Assembly (NCBI RefSeq): GCF_000381985.1
Contig: NZ_KB907338.1
Coordinates: 1 to 64,000 of the forward strand
Direction: 5' to 3'
From: Novispirillum itersonii subsp. itersonii ATCC 12639
GTDB taxonomy: Bacteria; Pseudomonadota; Alphaproteobacteria; Rhodospirillales; Rhodospirillaceae
DNA length: 64,000 nucleotides
Shown: one piece after another, positions 1 through 9,201 of the stretch
Numbering within the stretch: the first letter of the stretch is position 1
Layout of the letters: every line of letters begins with the position of its first letter
Notes under the pieces: generated by a model
The model's database searches: none
The model's input: the letters and a program-made list of their open reading frames with translations, nothing else
Told to the model about the DNA's origin: nothing
Program-made: the position numbers and the translations under genes

Positions 1-60
1 CATTCGCGCGTGAGGCAAGCGGGCGGATGCCCGCGCCCGCCGCCTGAGGGACCAAACAAA
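1..60 (-). repeat. Partial intergenic multi-hairpin repeat, truncated by window edge
   Basis: This is the end of one unit of the repeat family found in full at 34898-35185 (same orientation) and at 23231-23800 (opposite orientation). The match to 35113-35172 is nearly base for base. A change in the GC hairpin loop (GGAT here, GGAC there) is the visible difference. It lies just 3' of a chemoreceptor gene on the minus strand, as the other arrays lie at gene 3' ends. Confidence 0.85.
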
Positions 61-67
61 CAAAAGA

Positions 68-92
68 CCGAAGGCCCGTTCCGGGCCTTCGG
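68..92 (-). terminator. Rho-independent terminator of the chemoreceptor gene
   Basis: A perfect 10-bp stem (CCGAAGGCCC / GGGCCTTCGG) closes a 5-nt loop. Read on the minus strand it is followed by TCTTTTGTTTG. It begins 8 bases past the stop codon of the minus-strand chemoreceptor gene. Confidence 0.85.
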
Positions 93-100
93 GAATCTTG

Positions 101-2059
101 TCAGGCGCTGCGGATCTGGTGGAAGAAGTGGCTGACCTGCTCGCGCATCTGTTCAGACTGGCGGGACAGTTCAGCGGCGGCGGCCAGCACCTGACCGGCG
201 TTGTCCCCGGTTTCCCGCGCCCCGTCGGTCACGCTGATCACGCTCTGGGCCACATCCTGCGTGCCGCGCGCGGCTTCCGCCACGTTGCGGGCGATTTCGC
301 GGGTGGAGTTCCCCTGTTCTTCGACCGCCGCAGAGATATTGCCTGCCAGCGTGTTGACGTCGGTGATGACCTCCGCGATATCGCGGATTGCCCCGGCGAC
401 CTCATCCGACACCTTCTGGATGGCAGAGATCTGGGACGTGATATCCTCGGTGGCCTTGCTGGTCTGATTGGCAAGGCTTTTCACCTCGTTGGCGACCACG
501 GCGAAGCCTTTGCCGGCTTCCCCGGCGCGGGCGGCCTCGATGGTGGCATTCAGGGCCAGCAGGTTGGTCTGGCTGGCGATATCGTTGATCAGATTGACGA
601 TCTGGCTGATGCGGTCGGTGGTTTCCACCAGTGACCGGACGGTGCTGTCGGTTTTGCGGGCGGCTTCCATCGCCTGCTCCGCCACTTCCCGCGATTGCCC
701 GGCACTGCGCGAAATATTGTCGATGGAGGCGGCCAGCAGGTCGGTGGACTGGGCGACGCTCTGCACGTTCACCGAGGCCTGTTCGGTGGCGGCGGCGGCG
801 GTGGTCGCATCCCCGGCGGAGCGGTCGGCGGTGGTGGTCAGGGCCTGTGCGGTGGCCTCCAGCTCGGTGGCGGCTGAGGTGACGAGGTTCAGCACGTCGA
901 CCATATCGCGGTCAAAGCCGGAGATCAGGGCCTCAATCCGTTTGCCGCGTTCTTCGCGGGCGGCAGAGGCCGCGGCCTGTTCGGCCTCAAGGCGGGTCCG
1001 TTCGACCGCATTGCGGCGGAACACCTCAACCGTTGCCGCCATCGCGCCGATTTCGTCGGTGCGCCCGGCCCCGGGGATGGTGACGCTCAGGTTGCCGTTG
1101 GCCAGATCTTCCATGGTGGCGGTCATTTCCCGCACCGGGCGGGCGACCATCCGGGTCAGGGCCTGATGGTTGATCAGCAGCAGCGCCGCCAGACCGCCCA
1201 GAGCAACAAACAGGGCCACCATGCGGAACTCGGTCAGCGGCTGATAGGCCAGATCCTGATCAATCACCGTCACCAGCTGCCAGGTCCGCCCGGGGATCTG
1301 CAGCGGGGTAAAGCGGACCAGCCAGTCCTTGCCATTGCCCTGTGCCGCCTGCATCTCTTTACCGACCGCCGGGGTCAGACCGGTGAATTCATCGGCCAGA
1401 CCCTTGGTGACCATCTCGGCTTTCGGGTGGAGCTGGATGACGCCCTTTTCGTCGATGATGAAGGCATAGCCCAGACCGTCGAGAGTGATGGCGCTGATGG
1501 TGGCCGACAGGGTCTTCATATTGAAGGTGCCGCCGACCACGCCCAGCAGTTGCCCGTCGCGCAGGATCGGGGCGCCGAAGGTCATGCCCAGTGCCTTGGT
1601 GGCCTGCCGGATGAACGGCGGGGTCAGGATGGTGCCTTTGGTGTCGCTGGCCATCTTGTACCACGGGCGGGTCCGGGGATCGAACCCGGCGGGGAAGGTG
1701 TCTTCCGGCCAGAAAATGAACTTACCGTCCGGCAGGCCGACATAGGAGATGTCGAAGGTGTCGGTCAGGGCCTTGGATTTCAGAATGGTCAGATAGGCCG
1801 AGGAGTCCGGCTCCCGCGCCATGGCCTGCGCGGCCATCTCGACCAGCCGTTCACGGCCGGCCAGCCAGTTTTCCAGCCCCGTTACCGTACTGCCGCCGAT
1901 GCCCGCCATGTAGCTGTCGATGCTGCGGGTGATATCGGCCTTCTGATGCCGGTCCACATAGGCGGCCAGCCCGAGGATGATGGTCAGCACGGACAGGGTC
2001 AGGGTGGTCAGGATCCGCGTCAGCAGGGTGGTGCGCCGGGGGACAGGGGGATGGGACAT
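101..2059 (-). CDS. Methyl-accepting chemotaxis protein with periplasmic Cache sensor
   Basis: A 652-residue transmembrane chemoreceptor that would signal through CheA/CheW. The order is an N-terminal membrane segment (about residues 10-34), a large periplasmic double-Cache-like sensor (about 40-280, including a YVGLPDGKF stretch), a second membrane segment near 285-305, HAMP, and a long coiled coil. The coiled coil carries the conserved hairpin tip ([20 protein letters not shown] ... [13 protein letters not shown]). The ATG at 2059 is chosen because GAGGAGAG lies just upstream and the membrane helix follows directly; the frame stays open upstream to 2338 but that part has no domain. The ligand is unknown. 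dCache receptors often bind amino acids or other small carboxylates. Confidence 0.93.
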   Translation of the reverse strand: MSHPPVPRRTTLLTRILTTLTLSVLTIILGLAAYVDRHQKADITRSIDSYMAGIGGSTVTGLENWLAGRERLVEMAAQAMAREPDSSAYLTILKSKALTDTFDISYVGLPDGKFIFWPEDTFPAGFDPRTRPWYKMASDTKGTILTPPFIRQATKALGMTFGAPILRDGQLLGVVGGTFNMKTLSATISAITLDGLGYAFIIDEKGVIQLHPKAEMVTKGLADEFTGLTPAVGKEMQAAQGNGKDWLVRFTPLQIPGRTWQLVTVIDQDLAYQPLTEFRMVALFVALGGLAALLLINHQALTRMVARPVREMTATMEDLANGNLSVTIPGAGRTDEIGAMAATVEVFRRNAVERTRLEAEQAAASAAREERGKRIEALISGFDRDMVDVLNLVTSAATELEATAQALTTTADRSAGDATTAAAATEQASVNVQSVAQSTDLLAASIDNISRSAGQSREVAEQAMEAARKTDSTVRSLVETTDRISQIVNLINDIASQTNLLALNATIEAARAGEAGKGFAVVANEVKSLANQTSKATEDITSQISAIQKVSDEVAGAIRDIAEVITDVNTLAGNISAAVEEQGNSTREIARNVAEAARGTQDVAQSVISVTDGARETGDNAGQVLAAAAELSRQSEQMREQVSHFFHQIRSA

Positions 2060-2419
2060 TTGGGGACTCTCCTCGGACCGCCGCGGCCCTTCGGGGGCCA
2101 CCTTCTGATTTTCTGAGCTGCCGCCACCGCACCCTGCCGTACCGGACGGCAGGCGCAGCGGTTGCACAACTGATTTCATAATCCTATCAAAAGAGTCTGA
2201 TGCAGCGATATGCGTCCGATGGACTATGTCTTTGTAGCAGAATGAGAAAATGAGATCTGTTCGCATCGTTTTCCGTATAGGGTGGTGATGGGGCCATAAA
2301 ATCCCCGATTGGTTATTGCATTCAGACCGTACAGACATAATATGAAAGCAGGTTTCCCGTTGCCGGATGTCACAATGCCCTTCCGTCGCCTCCCGTCAGA
2401 CGTGTTTTTCCTGCGTGCT
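2060..2419. other. Divergent intergenic region
   Basis: About 360 bp between the minus-strand chemoreceptor and the plus-strand small secreted protein. It holds a 7-bp stem hairpin (CTGCCGT / ACGGCAG, 2134-2152) in the chemoreceptor leader and a comparatively AT-rich stretch around 2170-2300 where both promoters probably lie. I see no clear operator. Confidence 0.5.
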
Positions 2420-2770
2420 ATGCAGCCGCGCGGGATTCGTCTGCTGTTGGTGCTGCTGGGCCTGTGTGCCGTGCTGCTGAACGGCGGGATGATGGCAGCG
2501 GCAGCCCCGCCGGTTCTGGTATCGGGGCCGGTGGCTGTTATGGCCGGGGCCGGGGATATGCCCTGCTGCGACCATGCTGCCGGGGGGAAGACAGCCAGTC
2601 TGAAAGGTGGCCTGATGAGCTGCCCGCAGGCCTGCGGCGGCTGGCCGGTCGCCCTGCTGCAACTGCCCGCTCCGGCAGCGCAGGCGCAGCGGCTGGGGCC
2701 GTTGCCGTCCCGCCCGCCGCAGGGACTGACCGTTTCCCCCGGTCAGCGCCCGCCGATTGCCCGGATCTGA
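2420..2770 (+). CDS. Small secreted Cys/His protein upstream of copper oxidase
   Basis: About 116 residues with a hydrophobic signal (RLLLVLLGLCAVLL) and a mature part containing MPCCDHAAGG and MSCPQACGG, which could be thiol/His metal ligands. The start is uncertain: ATGs at 2342 and 2375 are also in frame and none has a good ribosome site; 2420 gives the most normal signal peptide. It ends 85 bp before the multicopper oxidase on the same strand, so co-expression and a copper-related role are plausible by context. I do not recognise the family with confidence. It resembles small DUF2946-like proteins seen near copper genes. Confidence 0.6.
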   Translation: MQPRGIRLLLVLLGLCAVLLNGGMMAAAAPPVLVSGPVAVMAGAGDMPCCDHAAGGKTASLKGGLMSCPQACGGWPVALLQLPAPAAQAQRLGPLPSRPPQGLTVSPGQRPPIARI

Positions 2771-2855
2771 ACAGACCCAGCGGCCTGTGGCCTGCCGTCC
2801 GTGACGGGGGTCCGGGCCTGTCGTACCGGTTTTTCTGATCCAGAGGGTTTTTCCC

Positions 2856-4394
2856 ATGACATTTTCCCGCCGCCAGATTCTGCTGGCCGGTTCCGGGGCG
2901 CTTGCCGCTGCGGCTGCCCCGTCCGCTGTTCTGTCTGTGCTGTCCCCCATCCCCGCCCGTGCCGCCGCGCCGCTGCGGGATCTGACGATCACCCGCCGCA
3001 CGCTGGAGGTCGGGGGCCGGGCGGCATCTGTTTTCGGCATCGTTGACGGGGCCGGGGCGTCCGGCCTGACCTTCGGGCCGGAAGACCGCTTTGCCGTGCG
3101 CCTGACCAACCGGGCGGGAGAGGCCGCCAGCCTGCACTGGCATGGCCAGATCCCGCCGCCGGATCAGGATGGGGTGCCGGGCCTGAACGGGGTCACTCCG
3201 CTGGCCGATGCCGCCACCGCGCCCTATGAGTATGCCCTGCAGCCGGGCACCCACTGGATGCATTCCCACTTCGGCCTGCAGGAGCAGCAGCTGATGGCGG
3301 CCCCGCTGGTGGTCCGGACCGCCGATGACCTGCGCGCCGATGTGCAGGAGGTGACGGTGCTGCTGCACGATTTTACCTTCCGCGATCCGCAGGAGATCCT
3401 GTCCGGCCTGATGAAAGGCATGGATCACGGGGCGATGAGCCACGGCAGCCCGTCAGCCCCGTCACAGTCATCAGCCCCGATGGCGGGTATGGATCACGCC
3501 GCCATGGGGCACGGGGCGATGCCCGGAATGGGCCAGTCAGGAATGAGCATGCCCGGCATGGATCATGGCGGGGGGGCCGGGCCGGACCTGAACGACGTCG
3601 AGTATGACGCCTATCTGGCCAATGACCGCACGCTGGATGACCCGCAGGTGGTGACGGTGGAACGCGGGCAGCGGGTGCGGCTGCGGATCATCAACGGGGC
3701 GACTTCCACCGCGTTCTGGATCGAGACCGGAGCGGTTTCCGCCGAGGTGGTGGCGGTGGACGGTACCCCGGTCCAGCCGCTGCCGGGCAGCCGGTTTCCG
3801 CTGGCCGGGGGGCAGCGCCTTGACCTGCTGCTGACCATCCCGAAGGCGGGGTCCGGCGTGGTGCCGGTGCTGGCCCGGCGGGAAGGCAGCAACCACCGCA
3901 CCGGGGTGATTCTGGCCCCGAAAGGCGCAAAAATCGCCCGTCTGGCCGGGCAGGACGGCCCGGCGGCCCCGCCGCTGGATCTGGTGCTGGAAAGCCGCCT
4001 GAAGGCGCTGACACCGCTGCCCGCCGCTGCGGCGGCAACCCGCCTGTCACTGCGGCTGACCGGGTCGATGATGCCCTATGTCTGGTCCCTTGATGACCGT
4101 AGCTGGGGCCAGCATGCGCCGCTGGCCCTGAAGGCCGGGCAGCGGGTGGAGCTGACGTTTGACAATGTCAGCGGCATGTCGCACCCCATGCATCTGCACG
4201 GCCATCATTTTCAGGTCATCGCCCTTGATGGCAAGGCATTGGCCGGGGCGGTGCGCGATACCGTGCTGGTGCCGCCGGGGCGGCGGGTGACGGTGGCATT
4301 TACCGCCGGTCAGCCGGGCGACTGGCCGCTGCACTGCCATAATCTGCTGCATATGGCGGCGGGGATGATGACGGTGGTCACGGTCACGGCGTAA
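2856..4394 (+). CDS. Tat-exported multicopper oxidase (CopA-like)
   Basis: A 512-residue periplasmic copper oxidase. The N-terminus has a twin-arginine signal (SRRQILLAGSG). Copper ligands are intact: HWHG at 94-97, HSHF at 136-139, HPMHLHGHHF in the C-terminal cupredoxin domain, and HCHNLLHMAAGM near 493, giving the type 1 Cys, His and axial Met. A Met/His-rich insert at about 188-245, with repeated MDHG/MSMPGM patterns, resembles the copper-loading segment of CopA/CueO-type enzymes. The likely role is oxidation of Cu(I) and copper tolerance. The last 11 bp overlap the convergent GGDEF-EAL gene. Confidence 0.93.
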   Translation: MTFSRRQILLAGSGALAAAAAPSAVLSVLSPIPARAAAPLRDLTITRRTLEVGGRAASVFGIVDGAGASGLTFGPEDRFAVRLTNRAGEAASLHWHGQIPPPDQDGVPGLNGVTPLADAATAPYEYALQPGTHWMHSHFGLQEQQLMAAPLVVRTADDLRADVQEVTVLLHDFTFRDPQEILSGLMKGMDHGAMSHGSPSAPSQSSAPMAGMDHAAMGHGAMPGMGQSGMSMPGMDHGGGAGPDLNDVEYDAYLANDRTLDDPQVVTVERGQRVRLRIINGATSTAFWIETGAVSAEVVAVDGTPVQPLPGSRFPLAGGQRLDLLLTIPKAGSGVVPVLARREGSNHRTGVILAPKGAKIARLAGQDGPAAPPLDLVLESRLKALTPLPAAAAATRLSLRLTGSMMPYVWSLDDRSWGQHAPLALKAGQRVELTFDNVSGMSHPMHLHGHHFQVIALDGKALAGAVRDTVLVPPGRRVTVAFTAGQPGDWPLHCHNLLHMAAGMMTVVTVTA

Positions 4395-6132
4395 GCGGCC
4401 CCCGGTCGCGGACCCAGCCCGGAACGGCCTCAAAGGGCAGGGGGCGGCACAGGCCGAACCCCTGCCCGTGGTTGCACCCCAGTTCGATCAGGGTCTGCCG
4501 GCAGGTCTCGGTTTCCACCCCTTCTGCCAGAAGATTGATGTCGAGGGAGTCGCAGAACACCACCAGACTGCGCACCAGCGAGCGGTCGAAACGGCTGTCG
4601 CCCAGAGTCAGGATGTAGCTTTTATCAATCTTGATTTCCTTGACCCGGAAATCCCGCAGGGTGCTGAACGAGGTAAACCCGGCCCCGAAATCATCAATTG
4701 CCAGCGCAATACCGGCTTCCGCCAGCCGTTCGACCACCCGGGCCGCCTGTACCGGGTTGCCCAGCAGGGCCGTTTCGGTCAGCTCCAGCATGACTCTGGC
4801 CGGGGCAACCCCGTGGCGCTTTACCGCCGCCAGCAGATCATCGACAAACGGCGGCGATTCCAGCATGCGGGCGGAAATGTTGATCGAGACGGTCGCGTCG
4901 CCGATCAGCGGAGCGACCTCGGCAAGCTGCGCCAGAACGCAGTCAATACTGACGGCGGTAAAGCGCGGCAGCAGCGGCGATTGCTCCAGCGCGCCGATAA
5001 AGCGGTCCGGCGGGATCATGCCATGCACCGGATGCGGCCAGCGGGCCAGTGCCTCGAACCCCAGAAGCCGCCCGTCCCGCAGATGGACTTTTGGCTGCCA
5101 GAACCAGGTAAACTGCCGGGTTTCCAGCGCCTGTTCAATTTCCCCCAGCAGCAGGATACTGTCGGGCTGGTTGTCGTTGTCTGAGCCAAGATGGTCATGG
5201 ATCTGTACTTTTTCGATCCCACGCTTGGCCCGGTACATGGCGTTGTCAGCCCGGCGCAGCAGCAGCGACGGATCGGTGCCATGAACCGGACACAGGGCGA
5301 CCCCGACCGAAGCGCCGATGCGCATCACCCCCTGATCCCCGGCATAGGGGCGTTCCAGCAGGCCGACCAGCTTGCGGCCCAGCATCAGGGCGGCGTCGGC
5401 GCTGTGGACATCTTCCAGCAGGATGGCAAATTCGTCACCGCCCAGCCGGGCGACGGTATCGACCTCCCGCACATTGGCCCGCAGGCGACCGGCGACGTCA
5501 ATCAGCAGACGGTCCCCGGCGGCATGGCCGAACTGGTCGTTGACCTCCTTAAAGCGGTCAAGGTCGATCATCAGCACCGCGAACGGATGATGATCGCGCC
5601 TGACCTGCATACAGTTGTGGTCGAGCCGGTCGAGGAAAACATGGCGGTTGTGCAGGTCGGTCAGCGGGTCATGCAGGCTGCGGTGGCGCAGTGTTTCCTC
5701 CGTCCGGCGCACATCCTCGCGCATCTGCCGCCACTTCAGCCCTTCGTCGATGGTCTGGGCGACGCGGTCGCTGGTCAGGTCCAGTTTTGACAGATATTCG
5801 TGGATGCCGAGCTTGATTGCCTCGGCGGCGCTGGTGTCGCTGCCGTTGCCGGTGACCGCCACCACCACGCAGTCGGGGCCGATGCTTTCCCAGATGTCGG
5901 GCAGCAGGTCGCGGCCATCGCCGTCTTCCAGTTGAAAATCGAGAAATACGAAGGAAAACAGAACCTTCTTCTCATGCAGCTCGGTCAGGGCCTCAGACTT
6001 CGATGGGGCTTCCTGCACCCGGATGGAATGGGCCGTACGCCGCAGCATACGGACCAGCCGTTCGCGGTCCACATCGTCGTCCTCAATCAGCAGGGCGTGG
6101 ATCTCCGGATCCCGTATCAGAGCTGTTTCCAA
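4384..6132 (-). CDS. Response regulator with GGDEF and EAL domains
   Basis: A 582-residue c-di-GMP enzyme: receiver (about 10-130, phospho-Asp in FVFLDFQLEDG), GGDEF (about 165-320, intact RLGGDEF preceded by an RxxD inhibitory site, REVD, five residues upstream), and EAL (about 335-575, with FEALARW, ETALLGN and DDFGAGF). Both output domains look catalytically complete. The start is TTG at 6132, supported by GGGAGG seven bases upstream. It is the last gene of a three-gene operon with the receiver and histidine kinase genes that precede it on the minus strand, so the kinase may control its receiver. Confidence 0.93.
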   Translation of the reverse strand: METALIRDPEIHALLIEDDDVDRERLVRMLRRTAHSIRVQEAPSKSEALTELHEKKVLFSFVFLDFQLEDGDGRDLLPDIWESIGPDCVVVAVTGNGSDTSAAEAIKLGIHEYLSKLDLTSDRVAQTIDEGLKWRQMREDVRRTEETLRHRSLHDPLTDLHNRHVFLDRLDHNCMQVRRDHHPFAVLMIDLDRFKEVNDQFGHAAGDRLLIDVAGRLRANVREVDTVARLGGDEFAILLEDVHSADAALMLGRKLVGLLERPYAGDQGVMRIGASVGVALCPVHGTDPSLLLRRADNAMYRAKRGIEKVQIHDHLGSDNDNQPDSILLLGEIEQALETRQFTWFWQPKVHLRDGRLLGFEALARWPHPVHGMIPPDRFIGALEQSPLLPRFTAVSIDCVLAQLAEVAPLIGDATVSINISARMLESPPFVDDLLAAVKRHGVAPARVMLELTETALLGNPVQAARVVERLAEAGIALAIDDFGAGFTSFSTLRDFRVKEIKIDKSYILTLGDSRFDRSLVRSLVVFCDSLDINLLAEGVETETCRQTLIELGCNHGQGFGLCRPLPFEAVPGWVRDRGPLTP

Positions 6133-6158
6133 CGGCAGACCTCCCGGTTGGGGGGATT

Positions 6159-6593
6159 TCAGGGCAGGGTGACAGAGCGGGTGTATTTCTGCAGAAACTC
6201 AGCCAGCAGCGAAAATTGCGGACCCACGGCAGATTTGATCATGTATCCGGCAATATGGCCGTTGTAGGCGCGGGTCCGGTCGGCTTCCCGCCCGGACGTA
6301 GTCAGCACAAACACCACGGTACGCTTCAGCACCGGGTCGGCGCGCAGGGCCTCAAGAAACTCAAAGCCGTCCATACGCGGCATGTTCAGATCCAGCAGCA
6401 CCACCAACGGTTCGGTAATGTCTTTTGACGGATGGCGGTGCTGCAGGATTTCCAGCGCCTCCATGCCATCAACCGCAATCACGGTCGGGCAGGTGATGCC
6501 GTGACTGCGGAAACTGCGCAGCACCCCTTCCACCGCGACATCATCATCATCGACCAGAAGGACAGAGCAGGGATTGAGCGGGGCAGCCGTCAT
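6159..6593 (-). CDS. Stand-alone response regulator receiver (Rcp1-like)
   Basis: A 144-residue single-domain receiver. The acidic pocket is LLVDDDDVAVEG, the phosphoacceptor Asp lies in VVLLDLNMPRMDG, and the conserved Thr and Lys are in FVLTTSG and YMIKSA. The pattern, with a long insert before the phospho-Asp, is that of Rcp1-type regulators paired with PAS or phytochrome kinases. Its start overlaps the stop of the histidine kinase (ATGA), so the two are translationally coupled. It probably passes phosphate on or competes for it, having no output domain. Confidence 0.92.
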   Translation of the reverse strand: MTAAPLNPCSVLLVDDDDVAVEGVLRSFRSHGITCPTVIAVDGMEALEILQHRHPSKDITEPLVVLLDLNMPRMDGFEFLEALRADPVLKRTVVFVLTTSGREADRTRAYNGHIAGYMIKSAVGPQFSLLAEFLQKYTRSVTLP

Positions 6594-8062
6594 GATAGTC
6601 CCCCTTCCGGAGTATCCCGCAGGGCGATGCGGGGCCAGTGGACGGTGAAGCAGGCCCCGCCCAGCGCGCCATGGCCGGTGACAGAGATCATACCGTCATG
6701 GGCATTGATCATCCGGCGGGTCACTGCCAGACCGACCCCATGCCCCGGCACGGTTGAGGTCGCCCGGTGAAACAGCCGGAAGATCCGTTCCCGCGCCGAA
6801 TCGGGGACGCCGGGACCATCATCTTCAACGCTGAACACCACGTAGCGCCCCTCATCGCGGGCGGTGATGCGGATATGGCCCTGACCTTCCCCCCGGTGCT
6901 TGACCGCATTGGTGACCAGATTATGCAGGCTGGCCGCCAGCGGGGTGCGCCAGGTGGTCAGGGGCGTTGCGGTCAGATCCAGCTCCACCCGGAAGTCATC
7001 GGGGACTGATGCCAGTGCCAGCACGTCATCAATCAGCTGGGCAGGGTCTATTTCTTCCTGCCGCAGGGTACGTTGCCCGGCGCGGGCGTACTCCAGCAGG
7101 TCGTCGATCATCCGTTCCGCCCGCTCCACCCGGACCGCGATCCGGTCAAAGTTGGTGGTGACCGCTTCCGGCAGGGGCAGATCCCCCAGATCCTCGCGGA
7201 TCCAGCCCAGAAGATCGGCAATGCCCCGCAGCGGCGACCGCAGATCGTGCGAGGCGACATAGGTGAACTCTTCCAGCTGCGCGTTGGTCTGGCGCAGGGC
7301 GGATTCGGCGCGCTTGCGGGCGGAAATGTCGCTGACAATCGCCAGCAGCCGCATGCCTGCCGGGGTATCAAGACGGCTGAGGGCAATCTCAACCGGAAAC
7401 TCCTCTCCCGAACGGTGCAGACCTGTCAGGTCGCGGCCCTGCCCCATCATGCGCGGGGTGGCATCGGCGGCGTAGGCGGTCATCAGGCCCCGGTGGCCGG
7501 AGCGGTAGCGGGTGGGAATCAGGGTGTCCAGAGGCTGACCGATCAGCGCGCCGCTGTCATAACCGAACAGCTGCTCGGCCACCGGATTGGTCAGGCGGAT
7601 CATCCCGTCGGTATCGATCAGCAACACCCCCTGCGGCATGGCCGCCACCACCTGCCCGAACTGCATCTGCGCCAGACGCATCACCGACACGTCAGAGACA
7701 TAGGCCATGGCGGCGGCCTGCCCGTCGTAATCAACCGGGCACAGGGCGATTTCCACCGTGACCGGGTGGCCGTCGGCATGGCGGGCATACAGCGGCTTAC
7801 CGGCCCCCATCTGGCGCTGGCGCGGCGCGTCGAGAAACATCCGCACCAGCCCGGCGTGGGGCTGGCCAAGGCCGTCGGGCAGCAGGTCAGTCAGCGGCTG
7901 GCCGGAAAGGCTGCCCGGTGGGTGCCCCAGCATCCGGTGCAGGGTATGATTGGCGTAAAGGATCCGCGAGTTCACATCCGCGATCAGGACACCGACCGGG
8001 GCATGATCCAGAACTGTGCGGACCTGTGGCAGTGTTACGGGGTGAACGGGTGTTTCCGTCAT
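6590..8062 (-). CDS. PAS-PAS sensor histidine kinase
   Basis: A 490-residue cytoplasmic kinase with two PAS domains (about 15-120 and 135-250), a HisKA dimerisation domain with the phosphoacceptor in YVASHDLRSPLRG (near 273), and a HATPase_c domain with N box NLVTNAVKH and G1 box VEDDGPGVP. There are no membrane segments. It is the first gene of the kinase / receiver / receiver-GGDEF-EAL operon. The signal sensed by the PAS domains cannot be told from sequence. Confidence 0.93.
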   Translation of the reverse strand: MTETPVHPVTLPQVRTVLDHAPVGVLIADVNSRILYANHTLHRMLGHPPGSLSGQPLTDLLPDGLGQPHAGLVRMFLDAPRQRQMGAGKPLYARHADGHPVTVEIALCPVDYDGQAAAMAYVSDVSVMRLAQMQFGQVVAAMPQGVLLIDTDGMIRLTNPVAEQLFGYDSGALIGQPLDTLIPTRYRSGHRGLMTAYAADATPRMMGQGRDLTGLHRSGEEFPVEIALSRLDTPAGMRLLAIVSDISARKRAESALRQTNAQLEEFTYVASHDLRSPLRGIADLLGWIREDLGDLPLPEAVTTNFDRIAVRVERAERMIDDLLEYARAGQRTLRQEEIDPAQLIDDVLALASVPDDFRVELDLTATPLTTWRTPLAASLHNLVTNAVKHRGEGQGHIRITARDEGRYVVFSVEDDGPGVPDSARERIFRLFHRATSTVPGHGVGLAVTRRMINAHDGMISVTGHGALGGACFTVHWPRIALRDTPEGGLS

Positions 8063-8201
8063 CGGCGGCCCTCCCGCAGGGGATAAGGCCTTGGCGGCCT
8101 CTCTTCCTCAAGGGAACCGCCGTTTGACTGAATGGTCAAGCGCCATAGTCGGAAATACCCGCAAAACTGTATGAACAGCCATATTTTCCCGGACTGTTCT
8201 G

Positions 8202-9134
8202 TCAGTGCCGTGGGGTGCGTTCGCGGTATTCGCTGGGGCTCATCCCGACTTTCTTGCGGAACAGGCGGGAGAAATACTGCGGATATTCAAAACCGAGCCG
8301 GTAAGACACCTCGGCGACCGACAGTTCCGGCCGCAGCAGCAGGTCGCGGGCTTCGTCGAGCAGGAACTGATGGATGTGGTCGGTGGCCCCGCGCCCGGTT
8401 TCCGCCCGCAGGGCATCGCTGAGATAACGGGCGGAGACGCCGAGCAGGGCGGCAATGGCCTCAACGCGGGGGGCACCGTCCGACTCCAGACGGCCACTGG
8501 AAAAATACTCCTGCAGGGCGCTGGTGAAGCGGGTCAGCAGGCTGCCCGGGGCGATGGAGCGGTTGAGGAACTGCCGTTTATAGAAGCGGTCAGCGTATTT
8601 CAGCAGGGTGCTGATCTGCCCCAGCAGCAGGTCGCGGGTGAATTCGTCGGGGTTGCTGCTGTATTCGGTATGGATTGAGGCCATCAGGCCGCGCACCGTC
8701 GCCTCTTCCTTCGGGGACAGGTGCAGGGCCTCGTTAACAGCGTAGGAGAAAAAGCCGTAGCGGCGCACCGTTTCGCGCAGTTCGCTGCCCAGCAGGAAGT
8801 CTTCGTGGATGTGGATCATGATGGCATCGGCGGACATCACCACATCGGTACAGGTGATTTCCTGACGCGGGGCGGTGAACATCATCGAGCCGTTACTGAA
8901 GTCGTAGCGGGTGCGCCCGTAGTGCATCTCGCCCGAGACGATCCGCTTGATGGCGATTGAATAGAAGTCGTTGGAAAACGTGACGCCCTGCTCGGCGCAG
9001 GCGCGGTAGGCGGGGTTGTCGGTGGTGGGGCCATCCAGCCGCACCACCGCCACCATCGGGTGTTCCGGCGGGGGAAAGCCCATGGTTTCCGCCATTTCCG
9101 CCAGTGAGCTGAAATGCACTTTCCGGGGTACCAT
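8202..9134 (-). CDS. AraC-family transcriptional regulator
   Basis: A 310-residue regulator with an N-terminal sensing half and a C-terminal double HTH (about 205-305; VEAIAALLGVSARYLSDALRAETG and SVAEVSYRLGFEYPQYFSRLFRKKVGMSPSEYR). The start is ATG at 9134 with AAGGAG six bases upstream; an in-frame GTG at 9149 lies in that ribosome site and is less likely. It lies directly downstream of, and on the same strand as, the molybdenum hydroxylase genes, so it may regulate them or respond to their substrate. Three 17-bp direct repeats precede it. Confidence 0.9.
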   Translation of the reverse strand: MVPRKVHFSSLAEMAETMGFPPPEHPMVAVVRLDGPTTDNPAYRACAEQGVTFSNDFYSIAIKRIVSGEMHYGRTRYDFSNGSMMFTAPRQEITCTDVVMSADAIMIHIHEDFLLGSELRETVRRYGFFSYAVNEALHLSPKEEATVRGLMASIHTEYSSNPDEFTRDLLLGQISTLLKYADRFYKRQFLNRSIAPGSLLTRFTSALQEYFSSGRLESDGAPRVEAIAALLGVSARYLSDALRAETGRGATDHIHQFLLDEARDLLLRPELSVAEVSYRLGFEYPQYFSRLFRKKVGMSPSEYRERTPRH

Positions 9135-9150
9135 GGGCGTCTCCTTCACC

Positions 9151-9201
9151 GGTGATCTTAAACGAACGGTGATCTTAAACGAACGGTGATCTTAAACGAA
9201 A
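9151..9201. repeat. Three tandem 17-bp direct repeats at the hydroxylase stop codon
   Basis: The unit GGTGATCTTAAACGAAC occurs at 9151-9167 and 9168-9184, with a third, one-base variant copy at 9185-9201. The third copy contains the stop and last codons of the minus-strand hydroxylase large subunit, so the other two look like duplications of that gene end. They fill the gap before the AraC regulator. Confidence 0.95.
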
